From the NCBI GenBank assembly GCA_027624035.1, contig JAQBUI010000052.1:1-32415 (forward strand): a DNA stretch of 32,415 bases, given 5' to 3'. The position numbers and the translations under genes were made by a program. This document shows, one piece after another, positions 16,403 to 23,331 of this stretch (the first letter of the stretch is position 1; the number at the start of each line of letters is the position of its first letter). The notes beneath the pieces were generated by a model. That model worked only from the letters and a program-made list of their open reading frames with translations, was not told where the DNA came from and ran no database searches. The stretch comes from Pseudomonadota bacterium (GTDB lineage: Bacteria > Pseudomonadota > Gammaproteobacteria > Pseudomonadales > Azotimanducaceae).

Positions 16403-17429
16403 CCGCCAGGACACAGGTCGGGGCTGGTACGACTGCCCCGCGTCCTGGGCCCAGGTCGGGCTGGACCAGGCCCGACCCGGGGTCTCTCGACAGGACCGAC
16501 ACACGGTCAGAGAACTTGTTGGCCACCAGCAGCAGATGCTCACCCACAGCGGCAAAGTGCCTTGGGTGAGCACCACCGCAGCCGACGTGCTGCACAAGCT
16601 CCAGCTCACCCCGCTGCTGGCGCTCAAACACAACGATGCTGTCATGGCCCCGATTCGAGGCATAGACAAAGCGCTCATCCGGGGACAAAGCGATGTGGGC
16701 ACAATAGCTTGGACCATCATAGTCTTCCGGCAGGGAATGATACTGGCCAATCTCGACGATGCTGTCGGGCCCAAGCCGTTCCATCGCCAGGACGGTATTG
16801 TCCAACTCATTGACGACGTACAGGTGTCGTCCGTCCCGCGTCAGGGCGAGGTGCCGGGGCCCGGCGCCCGGCCTCGTTCTGAAGCTTTTTCGACCGGACA
16901 CATCAACTGACCCGCCGGCCGAGACCGGATACATATCTACCTCATCCAGGCCCAAATCTGCCACATACAGCAAACCTTCTGAGACCAATGACGAATGGAC
17001 ATGGGCAGACCGCTGACGCATCGGGTCTATGCTGCGACCGTGATGCGCAACAGTGGTGCTGATTTCCAACAAGCCGCCATCCGGCGCCAGCATGATCGTA
17101 GTCAGGCTGCCACCGGTGTAGCTGGAAACACTCACATACCTGCCACGCGGACAGACTTCAATGTGACACGGATCATCACCCGGGACATTCATTGAATCGA
17201 CTGCCTGCAGTTCACCGTGATGATTGACCCGGAGCGCGACGATTGCTCCGGTCTCACGCACTTCGCGTACGGCGTAGACCACGGGCAGATGGGGATGCAG
17301 TGCAAGAAACGTCGGATTCACGGCCTGGGTCAGCGAATGGGGTGCGATGTTGCCTTGCTCATCCAGCGAAAAACCATAGATTCCAACAGAAGCCGTTCCC
17401 CTTGTCTCGGTTCCGACCAAAACCAACAT
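16383..17429 (-). CDS. beta-propeller lactonase family protein (YbhE/Pgl type)
   Basis: A 348-residue seven-bladed propeller of the 6-phosphogluconolactonase/muconate cycloisomerase-like family. Repeated blade endings are visible: LALHPHLPVVYAV, CHIEVCPRGRYVSVSSY, RHLALTRDGRHLYVVNE, AHIALSPDERFVYASNR and HPRHFAAVGEHLLLVANK. Family members hydrolyse 6-phosphogluconolactone or related lactones in the cytoplasm; no pentose phosphate or Entner-Doudoroff gene is near, so the substrate is open. GGAG lies 8 bases upstream of ATG 17429. No signal peptide. Confidence 0.85.
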   Translation of the reverse strand: MLVLVGTETRGTASVGIYGFSLDEQGNIAPHSLTQAVNPTFLALHPHLPVVYAVREVRETGAIVALRVNHHGELQAVDSMNVPGDDPCHIEVCPRGRYVSVSSYTGGSLTTIMLAPDGGLLEISTTVAHHGRSIDPMRQRSAHVHSSLVSEGLLYVADLGLDEVDMYPVSAGGSVDVSGRKSFRTRPGAGPRHLALTRDGRHLYVVNELDNTVLAMERLGPDSIVEIGQYHSLPEDYDGPSYCAHIALSPDERFVYASNRGHDSIVVFERQQRGELELVQHVGCGGAHPRHFAAVGEHLLLVANKFSDRVSVLSRDPGSGLVQPDLGPGRGAVVPAPTCVLAVSLAGV

Positions 17430-17486
17430 CAGATTTGCTCCGTGCAGGGTGCTGGCGGAGCTACTATAATCCAGGGAAACTTCATC

Positions 17487-18212
17487 GTGGCGGTCATCAC
17501 CTTGCGCTACTTTCTCATTGCCGTTTCCTATCTTACCGTGGCGGTGGTAGCGATGTTTATCGGCGTGCGAATCAGCGAGCCTGGCGCGCCATCTGCCACT
17601 TCAATCACACCGGACCGGCTGCACCCGACGCCACCCATTGCCCGGGTTGCATCGGGCGCCGAGGTCAATGAGGCCGACCAGGCAAGCAGGCAACTGACCT
17701 TCGAGGACATCGACCGTCAGCCAAGCATCTTTGCCAGGCAATACCTGGCCCACCAGCTTGCAGCGGCTGCCGATGTCCGGGAACTTATCGCGCTGACGGA
17801 CCGGGTCATTCACAGTGATGATCTGTTTCGCAGCTACAATCTCGCGACGATCTTTCTTGAGCGCCTGCTCGTAATTGATGTTGACGCCGCCCTTGACTAT
17901 GTCAACCGCGCCCCTCTGAGTACCAGGCAGCAGCACCAGTTTCTGACCCACATCTATACCAGTTGGATCAGGCATGACCCGGAGCGGGCCATTGACGGCT
18001 TCCGGAACCTGACCGACCTGGCGCTCAAGAATACGATTGGCGTGCAGATGCTGCGCGATAACACGCTGTCGAAGTCCGGACTGCTGGCAGAAATACGGGC
18101 AGAAATGGGGCAATTCGGCGAGCAGGCATCAGAATCGATCCGGCTCCAGCAGATGCCTGCGCAGCAACTCTTCGATGAAGCCATGCTGATGACCGGTCAA
18201 GACCGGCAGTAA
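17487..18212 (+). CDS. membrane-anchored helical-repeat protein, N-terminal part ending at an in-frame TAA
   Basis: About 241 residues. A GTG start at 17487 has AGGGA 9 bases upstream and gives a single N-terminal membrane anchor (RYFLIAVSYLTVAVVAMFIGV), so the protein should face the periplasm. A proline-rich linker and helical sequence follow. The frame ends at TAA (18210-18212), but the same frame continues at once with matching sequence type, so this is probably the front half of one gene of about 593 codons. A TATAAT at 17465-17470 could be its -10, though this would put the start inside the ribosome site. I do not recognise a named family. Confidence 0.6.
   Translation: MAVITLRYFLIAVSYLTVAVVAMFIGVRISEPGAPSATSITPDRLHPTPPIARVASGAEVNEADQASRQLTFEDIDRQPSIFARQYLAHQLAAAADVRELIALTDRVIHSDDLFRSYNLATIFLERLLVIDVDAALDYVNRAPLSTRQQHQFLTHIYTSWIRHDPERAIDGFRNLTDLALKNTIGVQMLRDNTLSKSGLLAEIRAEMGQFGEQASESIRLQQMPAQQLFDEAMLMTGQDRQ
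18210..18212 (+). other. single in-frame TAA interrupting the helical-repeat gene
   Basis: The context reads CAG TAA AGG CTG GTG, and the reading frame is open for 241 codons before and 352 after with no shift. A C-to-T change from CAA (Gln) would be enough. It may be a real nonsense mutation, a sequencing error, or, least likely, a readthrough site. Confidence 0.8.
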
Positions 18213-18218
18213 AGGCTG

Positions 18219-19268
18219 GTGAACGCGATCATGCGCTGGTATCAGGAAGACCCGGCAACCGCCATGGCGCGAGTTCAGGGCCTCACGAACCTTCAGGAGC
18301 GAAACAACCTGATGCGAATGATCGTATCCGTGGCCGGTCGCAGCAACCCCGAGGAGGCCCTGGCACTGGTGCGCGACTATGCCCCCGATGATCAGGACCT
18401 TGAGCGGCTGGCCCTGGTGTCCTGGGCACAGTTTAACCGGAACGACGCCATGCCATCGATCGAAGCCTACGTGGCTCGAACCGGCGACTCCCGGGTGCTG
18501 GTGCAGGTCATGTCAAACTGGGCCCAACAGGACCCCCGGGCGGCCATCGCATACGCGCAGACATTAAACAGCGAACATCGGGACAGCGTCATGCCCGGCA
18601 TCGCCGGTATCTACGTCAGCACCGATCCACGAAGCGCCATGACCTGGCTGATGAGCCTCGATGATCTGCAGATCAGGCGCAGGGCCATCAGTTCCCTGCC
18701 CCGGGCCGATGTCAACCTGGCAGAAACCTGGCTGCGACGAGTGGACGATGAAAACATGCAACAGACTCTGCTGCAGGGCATCGCCAGCGTGAAGGCTGAC
18801 ACCGACCCGGAGGCGGCGATGCAGTGGCTGGCAAGCCAGCAAGGGAATGCCGGGTACGAGGCGGCCGTATCGAACGTCATGAACCAGTGGGCCCGAACCA
18901 GCCCGGAGGGGAGCGCCGGGTATCTGGCTCGATACGAGCAAGACGACCAGTTTCAGGGCGCATTCGGTTCCACCGCCAGTGCCTGGGCCAGGCGTGATCT
19001 CGGCAGCGCAGTAGCCTGGTTCCAGTCGCTGCCCGAGGGCCCGAACCGGGATTCCGTCGGCCGGACGCTGGCACTGCAGAGCGTCAGACAGGATGTCGAC
19101 GTGACCCTGGACATTCTGGATCAACTCGATGGTTCACTGGCTTCGGACTTGCGATTCCAGGTCGCCTCTCGCTGGGCCTCCCGGGAACCGGACGAGTTGG
19201 AAGATATCATCAGCCAAATGGGGCTCGATTCACGTCAGGCAGCACAACTGCGCAAGCAACCGCGCTGA
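18219..19268 (+). CDS. helical-repeat protein, C-terminal part (tryptophan-proline-alanine repeats)
   Basis: About 349 residues in the same frame as the preceding 241-codon reading frame. The sequence is built of helical repeats of roughly 30-36 residues with a recurring W-x(1-4)-P-x-x-A pattern: WYQEDPATAM, WAQQDPRAAI, STDPRSAMTWL, TDPEAAMQWLA, WARTSPEGSA, WARRDLGSAVAWF. Such repeats usually make protein-binding solenoids; no enzyme motif is visible. GTG 18219 has AAAGG only 3 bases before it and could allow reinitiation, but the product would lack the membrane anchor and would stay in the cytoplasm. Two bases, TGA-C-ATG, separate it from the phosphatidyltransferase, implying coupling. Confidence 0.6.
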   Translation: MNAIMRWYQEDPATAMARVQGLTNLQERNNLMRMIVSVAGRSNPEEALALVRDYAPDDQDLERLALVSWAQFNRNDAMPSIEAYVARTGDSRVLVQVMSNWAQQDPRAAIAYAQTLNSEHRDSVMPGIAGIYVSTDPRSAMTWLMSLDDLQIRRRAISSLPRADVNLAETWLRRVDDENMQQTLLQGIASVKADTDPEAAMQWLASQQGNAGYEAAVSNVMNQWARTSPEGSAGYLARYEQDDQFQGAFGSTASAWARRDLGSAVAWFQSLPEGPNRDSVGRTLALQSVRQDVDVTLDILDQLDGSLASDLRFQVASRWASREPDELEDIISQMGLDSRQAAQLRKQPR

Positions 19269-19269
19269 C

Positions 19270-19902
19270 ATGCTCGATGCCCAACTGCGACGCCTGATCG
19301 ATCCGCCACTGGCTGTCCTGGCGGGTCGCGTCGCGAAGACAGCCGTGACCGCGAATCAGATCACCATCGCCGGCTTTCTGGTAGGCCTTGCGGTTGTGCC
19401 ATTGCTGGCACTGAAGCTGTATCCGGCCGCCATGGTCGCCATCGCAGCCAACCGCTTGCTGGACGGTCTGGACGGCGCCGTGGCGAGGCAACGGGGCATC
19501 TCTGACGCGGGTGCCTACCTGGATATTGTGCTGGATTTCATCTTCTATTCAGCCGTGATCTTCGGTTTCGCCCTCGGCCACCCGGAGGACGGGGTCTGGG
19601 CAGCGTTTCTGATCTTCAGCTTCGTTGGCACCGGGTCGTCATTTCTGGCCTTTGCGATCTTCGCAAACCGACACGGCATCCACACAGGCGTTGAGCAGGC
19701 CCGGTCCTTTTACTATCTCGGCGGCCTTGCAGAAGGATTCGAGACCATGCTGGCGCTGTTTGCCCTGTGCCTGCTACCGGACTGGTTCTGGCTGATCTCA
19801 CTGACCTTCGGCATCATGTGCTGGATCACGACCACGTCTCGAATCCTGTGGTCATTTCATGTGCTCACCGACTCGCCCGGGCGTACCGCGCCACCAGGCT
19901 GA
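19270..19902 (+). CDS. CDP-alcohol phosphatidyltransferase family protein
   Basis: A 210-residue integral membrane enzyme. The signature D-x2-DG-x2-AR-x8-G-x3-D-x3-D is complete: DGLDGAVARQRGISDAG followed by AYLDIVLD (about residues 60-85). Several hydrophobic helices follow. The family transfers a phosphatidyl group from CDP-diacylglycerol to an alcohol (glycerol phosphate, serine, inositol and others); the acceptor cannot be told. ATG 19270 follows the repeat-protein stop by one base, so it is likely translated from the same mRNA. An upstream in-frame start at 19129 lies inside the previous gene and is rejected. Confidence 0.87.
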   Translation: MLDAQLRRLIDPPLAVLAGRVAKTAVTANQITIAGFLVGLAVVPLLALKLYPAAMVAIAANRLLDGLDGAVARQRGISDAGAYLDIVLDFIFYSAVIFGFALGHPEDGVWAAFLIFSFVGTGSSFLAFAIFANRHGIHTGVEQARSFYYLGGLAEGFETMLALFALCLLPDWFWLISLTFGIMCWITTTSRILWSFHVLTDSPGRTAPPG

Positions 19903-19963
19903 TCAATCGCCACCCCGCAGATCTGATATATTGGTTCCCATCACCCACCCCCGGGATTGCGCT

Positions 19964-20554
19964 ATGGATCTGGTTGCTCTTGGCTACAGCTACAGTCGAA
20001 TCATCCATGACTACTACGTCAAGAACTGGAAGGATGAAATGGGTTCCTCAAAGCTCACCATCGCAAAAAGGGCGGTCCTCGCCTATGCGGAGACGACCAA
20101 GGTTCAGAAGAATGTTGATCCTGTGTTCAAGATCCCGCCTGACGAGGGTGACTACGATGAGGCCGCCAAGCAGTGGGCCCATCAGATTGACAAGTTTTTC
20201 TCGCCCTATGAAACGGTGAAGCTTCCTTACTCCTTTGGCGACTATCTGGTGATGGCGCTCGACGAAGAATATCGGAAGCAGTGCCTGATCGAACTCGACC
20301 GGAAGCGCAAGACCATCGTTGGTGATGTGCGACCAGAGCAGGGAGATATGTTCAATAGCGTACAGGCCACCATCAAGGAGACCGCCGAAGCCATCTCGCA
20401 TCTGGTCAAACTGGCCCCGGGCGGACTGGGCGACGACAGTGAGCAGGACCTCCTGCGCGGACGCCAGGAACTGCTGGAGGCGATCGCAGCAATGCGGGGC
20501 GGCCTGGCACAGCTTGACAATGAACTCACCCGGCGGGACATTGATATCTTGTAG
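19964..20554 (+). CDS. conserved-looking hypothetical protein, 196 aa
   Basis: Not recognised. A soluble, charged protein starting MDLVALGYSYSRIIHDYYV, with a basic stretch (LDRKRKTIVGDVRPEQGD) and a helical, probably coiled C-terminus with LLRGRQELLEAIAAMRG. No signal peptide, membrane segment or catalytic motif. ATG 19964 has GGGA (19953-19956) 7 bases upstream; codon use looks like its neighbours. A weak -10-like TATATT lies at 19927-19932, so it may have its own promoter beside the phosphatidyltransferase gene. Confidence 0.7.
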   Translation: MDLVALGYSYSRIIHDYYVKNWKDEMGSSKLTIAKRAVLAYAETTKVQKNVDPVFKIPPDEGDYDEAAKQWAHQIDKFFSPYETVKLPYSFGDYLVMALDEEYRKQCLIELDRKRKTIVGDVRPEQGDMFNSVQATIKETAEAISHLVKLAPGGLGDDSEQDLLRGRQELLEAIAAMRGGLAQLDNELTRRDIDIL

Positions 20555-20572
20555 CAGGCTTCTGGGAGCACC

Positions 20573-20601
20573 AAAAAAAAGCGCCGGGTCGATGACCCGG
20601 C
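20573..20601 (-). terminator. rho-independent terminator, minus strand
   Basis: A perfect 8-bp stem, GCCGGGTC (20583-20590) with GACCCGGC (20594-20601) and loop GAT, is followed on the minus strand by eight T (20580-20573). On the plus strand no T-run follows, so it serves transcripts coming from the right. This is the clearest terminator of the window. Confidence 0.88.
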
Positions 20602-20628
20602 ACAAGGGGGAATGGTTCGCTGCTTCGC

Positions 20629-20814
20629 CTACGCCAGCATCTGGCCCAGATTCACCGCTGCGATCAGCGTGAGCAGCACAACAAAGAAGCCGTTAGCGTG
20701 CCCGTGTTGGCACAACCTGGTTGTGCTGGGAAATATCACGACCGCAAAGTGTGCGCCGAAACTTCGATGAAAGTGTCTCCGGACAAGGCTGATCCACCTC
20801 TGCGTTGTTTTCAT
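20629..20814 (-). CDS. possible small membrane protein, 61 aa
   Basis: The frame starts MKTTQRWISLVRRHFHRS and ends in one hydrophobic helix (GFFVVLLTLIAAVNLGQ) before TAG at 20629. The terminator lies 27 bases beyond the stop, which supports a transcript ending here. A possible promoter is at 20843-20870. Against it: no ribosome site before ATG 20814, and an internal perfect hairpin (20710-20726). The transcript may instead be a small RNA. No family recognised. Confidence 0.35.
   Translation of the reverse strand: MKTTQRWISLVRRHFHRSFGAHFAVVIFPSTTRLCQHGHANGFFVVLLTLIAAVNLGQMLA
20710..20726. repeat. perfect 7-bp inverted repeat
   Basis: GCACAAC and GTTGTGC surround the loop CTG. It lies inside the small minus-strand ORF and could be an RNA hairpin of that transcript or a protein-binding site. 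Confidence 0.6.
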
Positions 20815-20842
20815 GACCGGTGCCCGTTCTGATATGAGATAC

Positions 20843-20870
20843 AGATTAGCCAATGTCCTTACGCGTTCAA
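20843..20870 (-). promoter_or_regulatory. weak candidate promoter for the small minus-strand transcript
   Basis: On the minus strand TTGAAC (20870-20865) and TAATCT (20848-20843) are 16 bases apart. The -35 is good, the -10 poor. The start would be near 20836, giving a transcript of about 260 bases that ends at the terminator. Confidence 0.3.
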
Positions 20871-20885
20871 TGGCAGAGGCTACCT

Positions 20886-21210
20886 ATGGATATCAATACA
20901 GTATTCCAGGAAAGCTCTGATTAATTGGATTTTTTCGTGAGAGCAAGGCAAGCGCCCGCAGAAAATCGCGAAAACGCTTCAATTTCGCGATGTTTCGAGG
21001 ACGACTCCAACGCAGCTATCGCGGAAAAAGACTTTAATCAGAGGTTCCCAGGACATCGGAATGGGTGGCGTGAGACCACGGGGTACTGGCCGAATTGCGC
21101 CCGGGACGATGGCAGACTATTCGAGGGATACAGCGACTGCCAGTACTCTCAGTCTACGTCTTCGGGCCGACTCTGGAGCTATTTTGGGGACTGATCTGGG
21201 CCTGGCCTGA
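20886..21210 (+). pseudogene. possible small ORF split by the palindromic element
   Basis: ATG 20886 has AGAGG (20875-20879) at good spacing and reads MDINTVFQ before entering the element, whose end supplies a TAA. If the element and one CCAGG copy are removed, the frame rejoins and stays open to TGA at 21208-21210, giving 60 residues (continuing DIGMGGVRPRGTG). The product is not recognised and a frame of this length can arise by chance. Confidence 0.3.
20911..21047. mobile_element. 137-bp MITE-like near-palindrome with 5-bp direct repeats
   Basis: The ends are inverted: AAAGCTCTGATTAA (20911-20924) matches the complement of the right end (21034-21047) at 12 of 14 bases, including an unbroken ten-base CTCTGATTAA. 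The flanks CCAGG (20906-20910) and CCAGG (21048-21052) look like a target duplication. Similarity of the two arms continues imperfectly inward, and the centre is a 9-bp perfect hairpin ATCGCGAAA/TTTCGCGAT (20965-20973, 20983-20991). There is no room for a transposase. Architecture is like ERIC and other MITEs; the parent family is not identified. Confidence 0.75.
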
Positions 21211-21233
21211 TCTGCGGTCTGGATTTGGCTGGA
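21053..21233. other. stretch right of the palindromic element without a clear gene
   Basis: Apart from the possible rejoined small ORF, nothing convincing is seen. The 8-base CTGATCTG occurs twice (21191-21198, 21208-21215), 17 bases apart, just past the stop of the ribbon-helix-helix gene. Confidence 0.4.
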
Positions 21234-21434
21234 TCAGATGACTTTCTTTTGTTCGAGCCGCGATATCAGATCACTGAGCATCTTGTCGGTAGACGCGTTG
21301 CTGAATGACTCATTCAGAATATTGGTGATTTCCTTGTTCATGGATGTATTGTTGGACCTGGCTCGTCGCTTGATTTTCCTGTGTAGCGTGGGCGGCAATC
21401 GCAGCACAAATTTTACCTGGTCTGTATCTGGCAT
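21234..21434 (-). CDS. Arc-like ribbon-helix-helix DNA-binding protein
   Basis: A 66-residue protein of the Arc/MetJ fold. KFVLRLPPTLHRKIK is the DNA-reading strand and start of helix A, and NNTSMNKEITNILNESF matches the Arc pattern (S-x-N-x-E-I then ESF). A short charged tail follows. ATG 21434 is preceded by AAGGGGGT, a strong ribosome site, and ATTATA at 21472-21477 is a perfect -10 (TATAAT) on the minus strand. Such proteins are repressors or antitoxins; no toxin-like ORF is next to it, so it is an orphan. The DNA appears richer in A+T than its neighbours, which together with the nearby element suggests acquired DNA. Confidence 0.85.
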   Translation of the reverse strand: MPDTDQVKFVLRLPPTLHRKIKRRARSNNTSMNKEITNILNESFSNASTDKMLSDLISRLEQKKVI

Positions 21435-21471
21435 CCCTACCCCCTTGGAAGTAGAACGGGTCTTGGCCCCG

Positions 21472-21477
21472 ATTATA
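21472..21477 (-). promoter_or_regulatory. -10 box of the ribbon-helix-helix gene
   Basis: TATAAT on the minus strand, 37 bases before the ATG. No convincing -35 is found at 16-18 bases. Confidence 0.4.
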
Positions 21478-21670
21478 GCCCTCGTTCTTGTAAGGATACG
21501 GTTACATTGATCACTGGTTTGTATCAGAACGCCATCACCACGAGGAGGTGGCCTGGTTGGGTGAGCCGTCGGAAAGAAAATCCCTCAGATACTCGAACGA
21601 GGATTGTGGGACAACATGGCGCAAATGGGGTATCGTCTGCCACTGAATCGAAAGTGGTCCGGAGCGTTCC

Positions 21671-22039
21671 ATGGAGTGTCCAAAATGTCTGGGCGACATG
21701 AACCTGGTCGATGATGAGGTCACGGCCGTCAGTCGCTGTAATCATTGCCAGGGGTTGTACTTTGATCTGCTCACTCGCCAGAACCTCGATGAGGTCGCCG
21801 CTCGAATACACCTGGATACGGGCGATGAGTCCGTAGGTAAGGAATTCGACGAAATGGTGTTCGTGGAATGCCCGAAGTGTAACCAGATCATGGACCAACG
21901 ATCTGTCGATGATCCCGTCCAGATTCGTTTTGAACTGTGCGTCTCCTGCCACGCCACGTTTCTTGATGCCGGCGAATATCGTCAGTATATGAGCGATGAA
22001 TACCTTGACGCATTCAGAGCGCTGCTGCCACCGGTGTAG
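21671..22039 (+). CDS. zf-TFIIB domain zinc-ribbon protein
   Basis: A 122-residue protein with two zinc-ribbon halves. MECPKCLGDM with RCNHCQGLYFD is the typical zf-TFIIB repeat, and VECPKCNQIM with CVSCHATFLDAGEYRQY is a second one. Each has CPxC plus CxxC ligands and an aromatic-rich D/E tail. The family (COG3809) is widespread and has no firm function; nucleic acid or protein binding is likely. GGAG (21660-21663) is 7 bases before the ATG. The preceding 236 bases hold only the ribbon-helix-helix promoter. Confidence 0.85.
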   Translation: MECPKCLGDMNLVDDEVTAVSRCNHCQGLYFDLLTRQNLDEVAARIHLDTGDESVGKEFDEMVFVECPKCNQIMDQRSVDDPVQIRFELCVSCHATFLDAGEYRQYMSDEYLDAFRALLPPV

Positions 22040-22119
22040 GTTCACCGGGTCCGAAATAGAAACAGAACCACGGCAGGGCGGGCAGCGCTAAAGACCGTCG
22101 GCCCGAACGCTGGATCTAC

Positions 22120-23331
22120 ATGGACGCAAGGCATTACTACTTCCTGGGAACCGGATCCTGGTTCTTCTCCCACGGCATTCAGACGGTCATCTTCGCCTGG
22201 CTGGTGACCATCGTACTCCGGGAGTCCCCGGACATGGTGGGCATCGCCCAGATGACGTTCCTTGCTCCGGCGATGGTGCTGATGCTCGTCGGTGGCAGCC
22301 TCGCAGACCAGTATGGTGGACGACCGGTGGTGATCGGGGGCCAGATGCTCGCCGCAGTGGCGGTATTCCTGCTGGCGGTGTGCATCGCACTGGACCGTTT
22401 CACCTATACAGTACTGCTGTTGTTCGCGATTACGATGGGCTGCGCCCAGGCTCTGGTCACTCCCGCCAGGGATGGCCTGCTGGCACTGGTCGCCGAGGGC
22501 AGAATTCAGCGCCGGGTGGTTCAGGCAAGCCTGATCCAGTTCGCGGTTCAGATGCTGGGCTTCGTGGCGGCCTCCTACGCCGACCGCACCGGCGCCACGG
22601 TGATACTCCTGCTGCAGTGTCTGGCGCTGGTTCTGGGGGTCCTGGCGTTTACGCGGCTGACGGTCCCGGACGTGGGACGCACACGCGAGACCGGCGTGTC
22701 CCTGGTGTCGATACTGACCTCAATCGGGATCGGACTGCAGACTGTCAGATCCTCCCGCGCCATGTTGATGGTGGTCGCACTGAACTGCGCGATGGGGATG
22801 TTCTTCATGGGTTCCTATATGGTCACCGTGCCACTGCTGGTACGGGAGCTCTACGATGGGACATCAGCCGAACTCGCCTGGGTGAATACGGCCAATGCCG
22901 TGGGCCTGGTGATGACAATCTTTTTCCTGCTGCAGTTCGGTGACATCTATCGCCAGGGTCGTGCCCTGATCGTCGCCCATGGGGCGGGCGCGATCGCCCT
23001 TGCGTCCGCAGCTTTGGGGATCGGATTTCCCGCCCTGGTTGCGAGCGTGTTTCTGTGGGGAATGTGCGGTGGCATCGGCATGACCATGTCACGGACCATC
23101 ATGCAGGAACAGGCGCCGTCGGATCAGCGGGCACGCATTATGGGGTTTTTCTCTTTCTCGTTCATGGGAGCGGGCCCGGTTGGCGCACTCGGCAATGGAT
23201 ACATGGCCTCCTGGATGGGCGCGTCCACCGCCCTGATGTTAAGCTCGGCGGCCATGTTCTGTGTCGTCGTCATCGTTGCCACCCGGTCGGACCTCTGGAA
23301 GCTTGACACCGACCCCCGTAAGCATGCCTGA
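22120..23331 (+). CDS. MFS transporter
   Basis: A 403-residue major facilitator protein with about twelve membrane helices. The loop 2-3 motif appears as GGSLADQYGGRPVVIGG, close to the classic GxLADRxGRR. The overall look is of the EntS/MFS_3 exporter group. The substrate is unknown. ATG 22120 begins at the first helix; the ribosome site is weak. Its last 8 bases overlap the sirtuin gene, indicating translational coupling. Confidence 0.87.
   Translation: MDARHYYFLGTGSWFFSHGIQTVIFAWLVTIVLRESPDMVGIAQMTFLAPAMVLMLVGGSLADQYGGRPVVIGGQMLAAVAVFLLAVCIALDRFTYTVLLLFAITMGCAQALVTPARDGLLALVAEGRIQRRVVQASLIQFAVQMLGFVAASYADRTGATVILLLQCLALVLGVLAFTRLTVPDVGRTRETGVSLVSILTSIGIGLQTVRSSRAMLMVVALNCAMGMFFMGSYMVTVPLLVRELYDGTSAELAWVNTANAVGLVMTIFFLLQFGDIYRQGRALIVAHGAGAIALASAALGIGFPALVASVFLWGMCGGIGMTMSRTIMQEQAPSDQRARIMGFFSFSFMGAGPVGALGNGYMASWMGASTALMLSSAAMFCVVVIVATRSDLWKLDTDPRKHA

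Noticed and set aside
16383..17429. Pentose phosphate 6-phosphogluconolactonase with certainty
   Set aside because: The propeller family is clear, but there is no zwf, edd or gnd neighbour, so no gene symbol or exact substrate is given.
20583..20601. Terminator of the 196-aa protein gene (plus strand)
   Set aside because: On the plus strand the stem is followed by ACAAGGGGG; the T-run exists only on the minus strand.
20925..21194. 89-codon plus-strand frame
   Set aside because: It runs mostly through the palindromic element in another frame, lacks a ribosome site and looks like no protein.
21234..21434. Toxin-antitoxin pair
   Set aside because: The ribbon-helix-helix gene is convincing, but there is no toxin-like ORF on either side.
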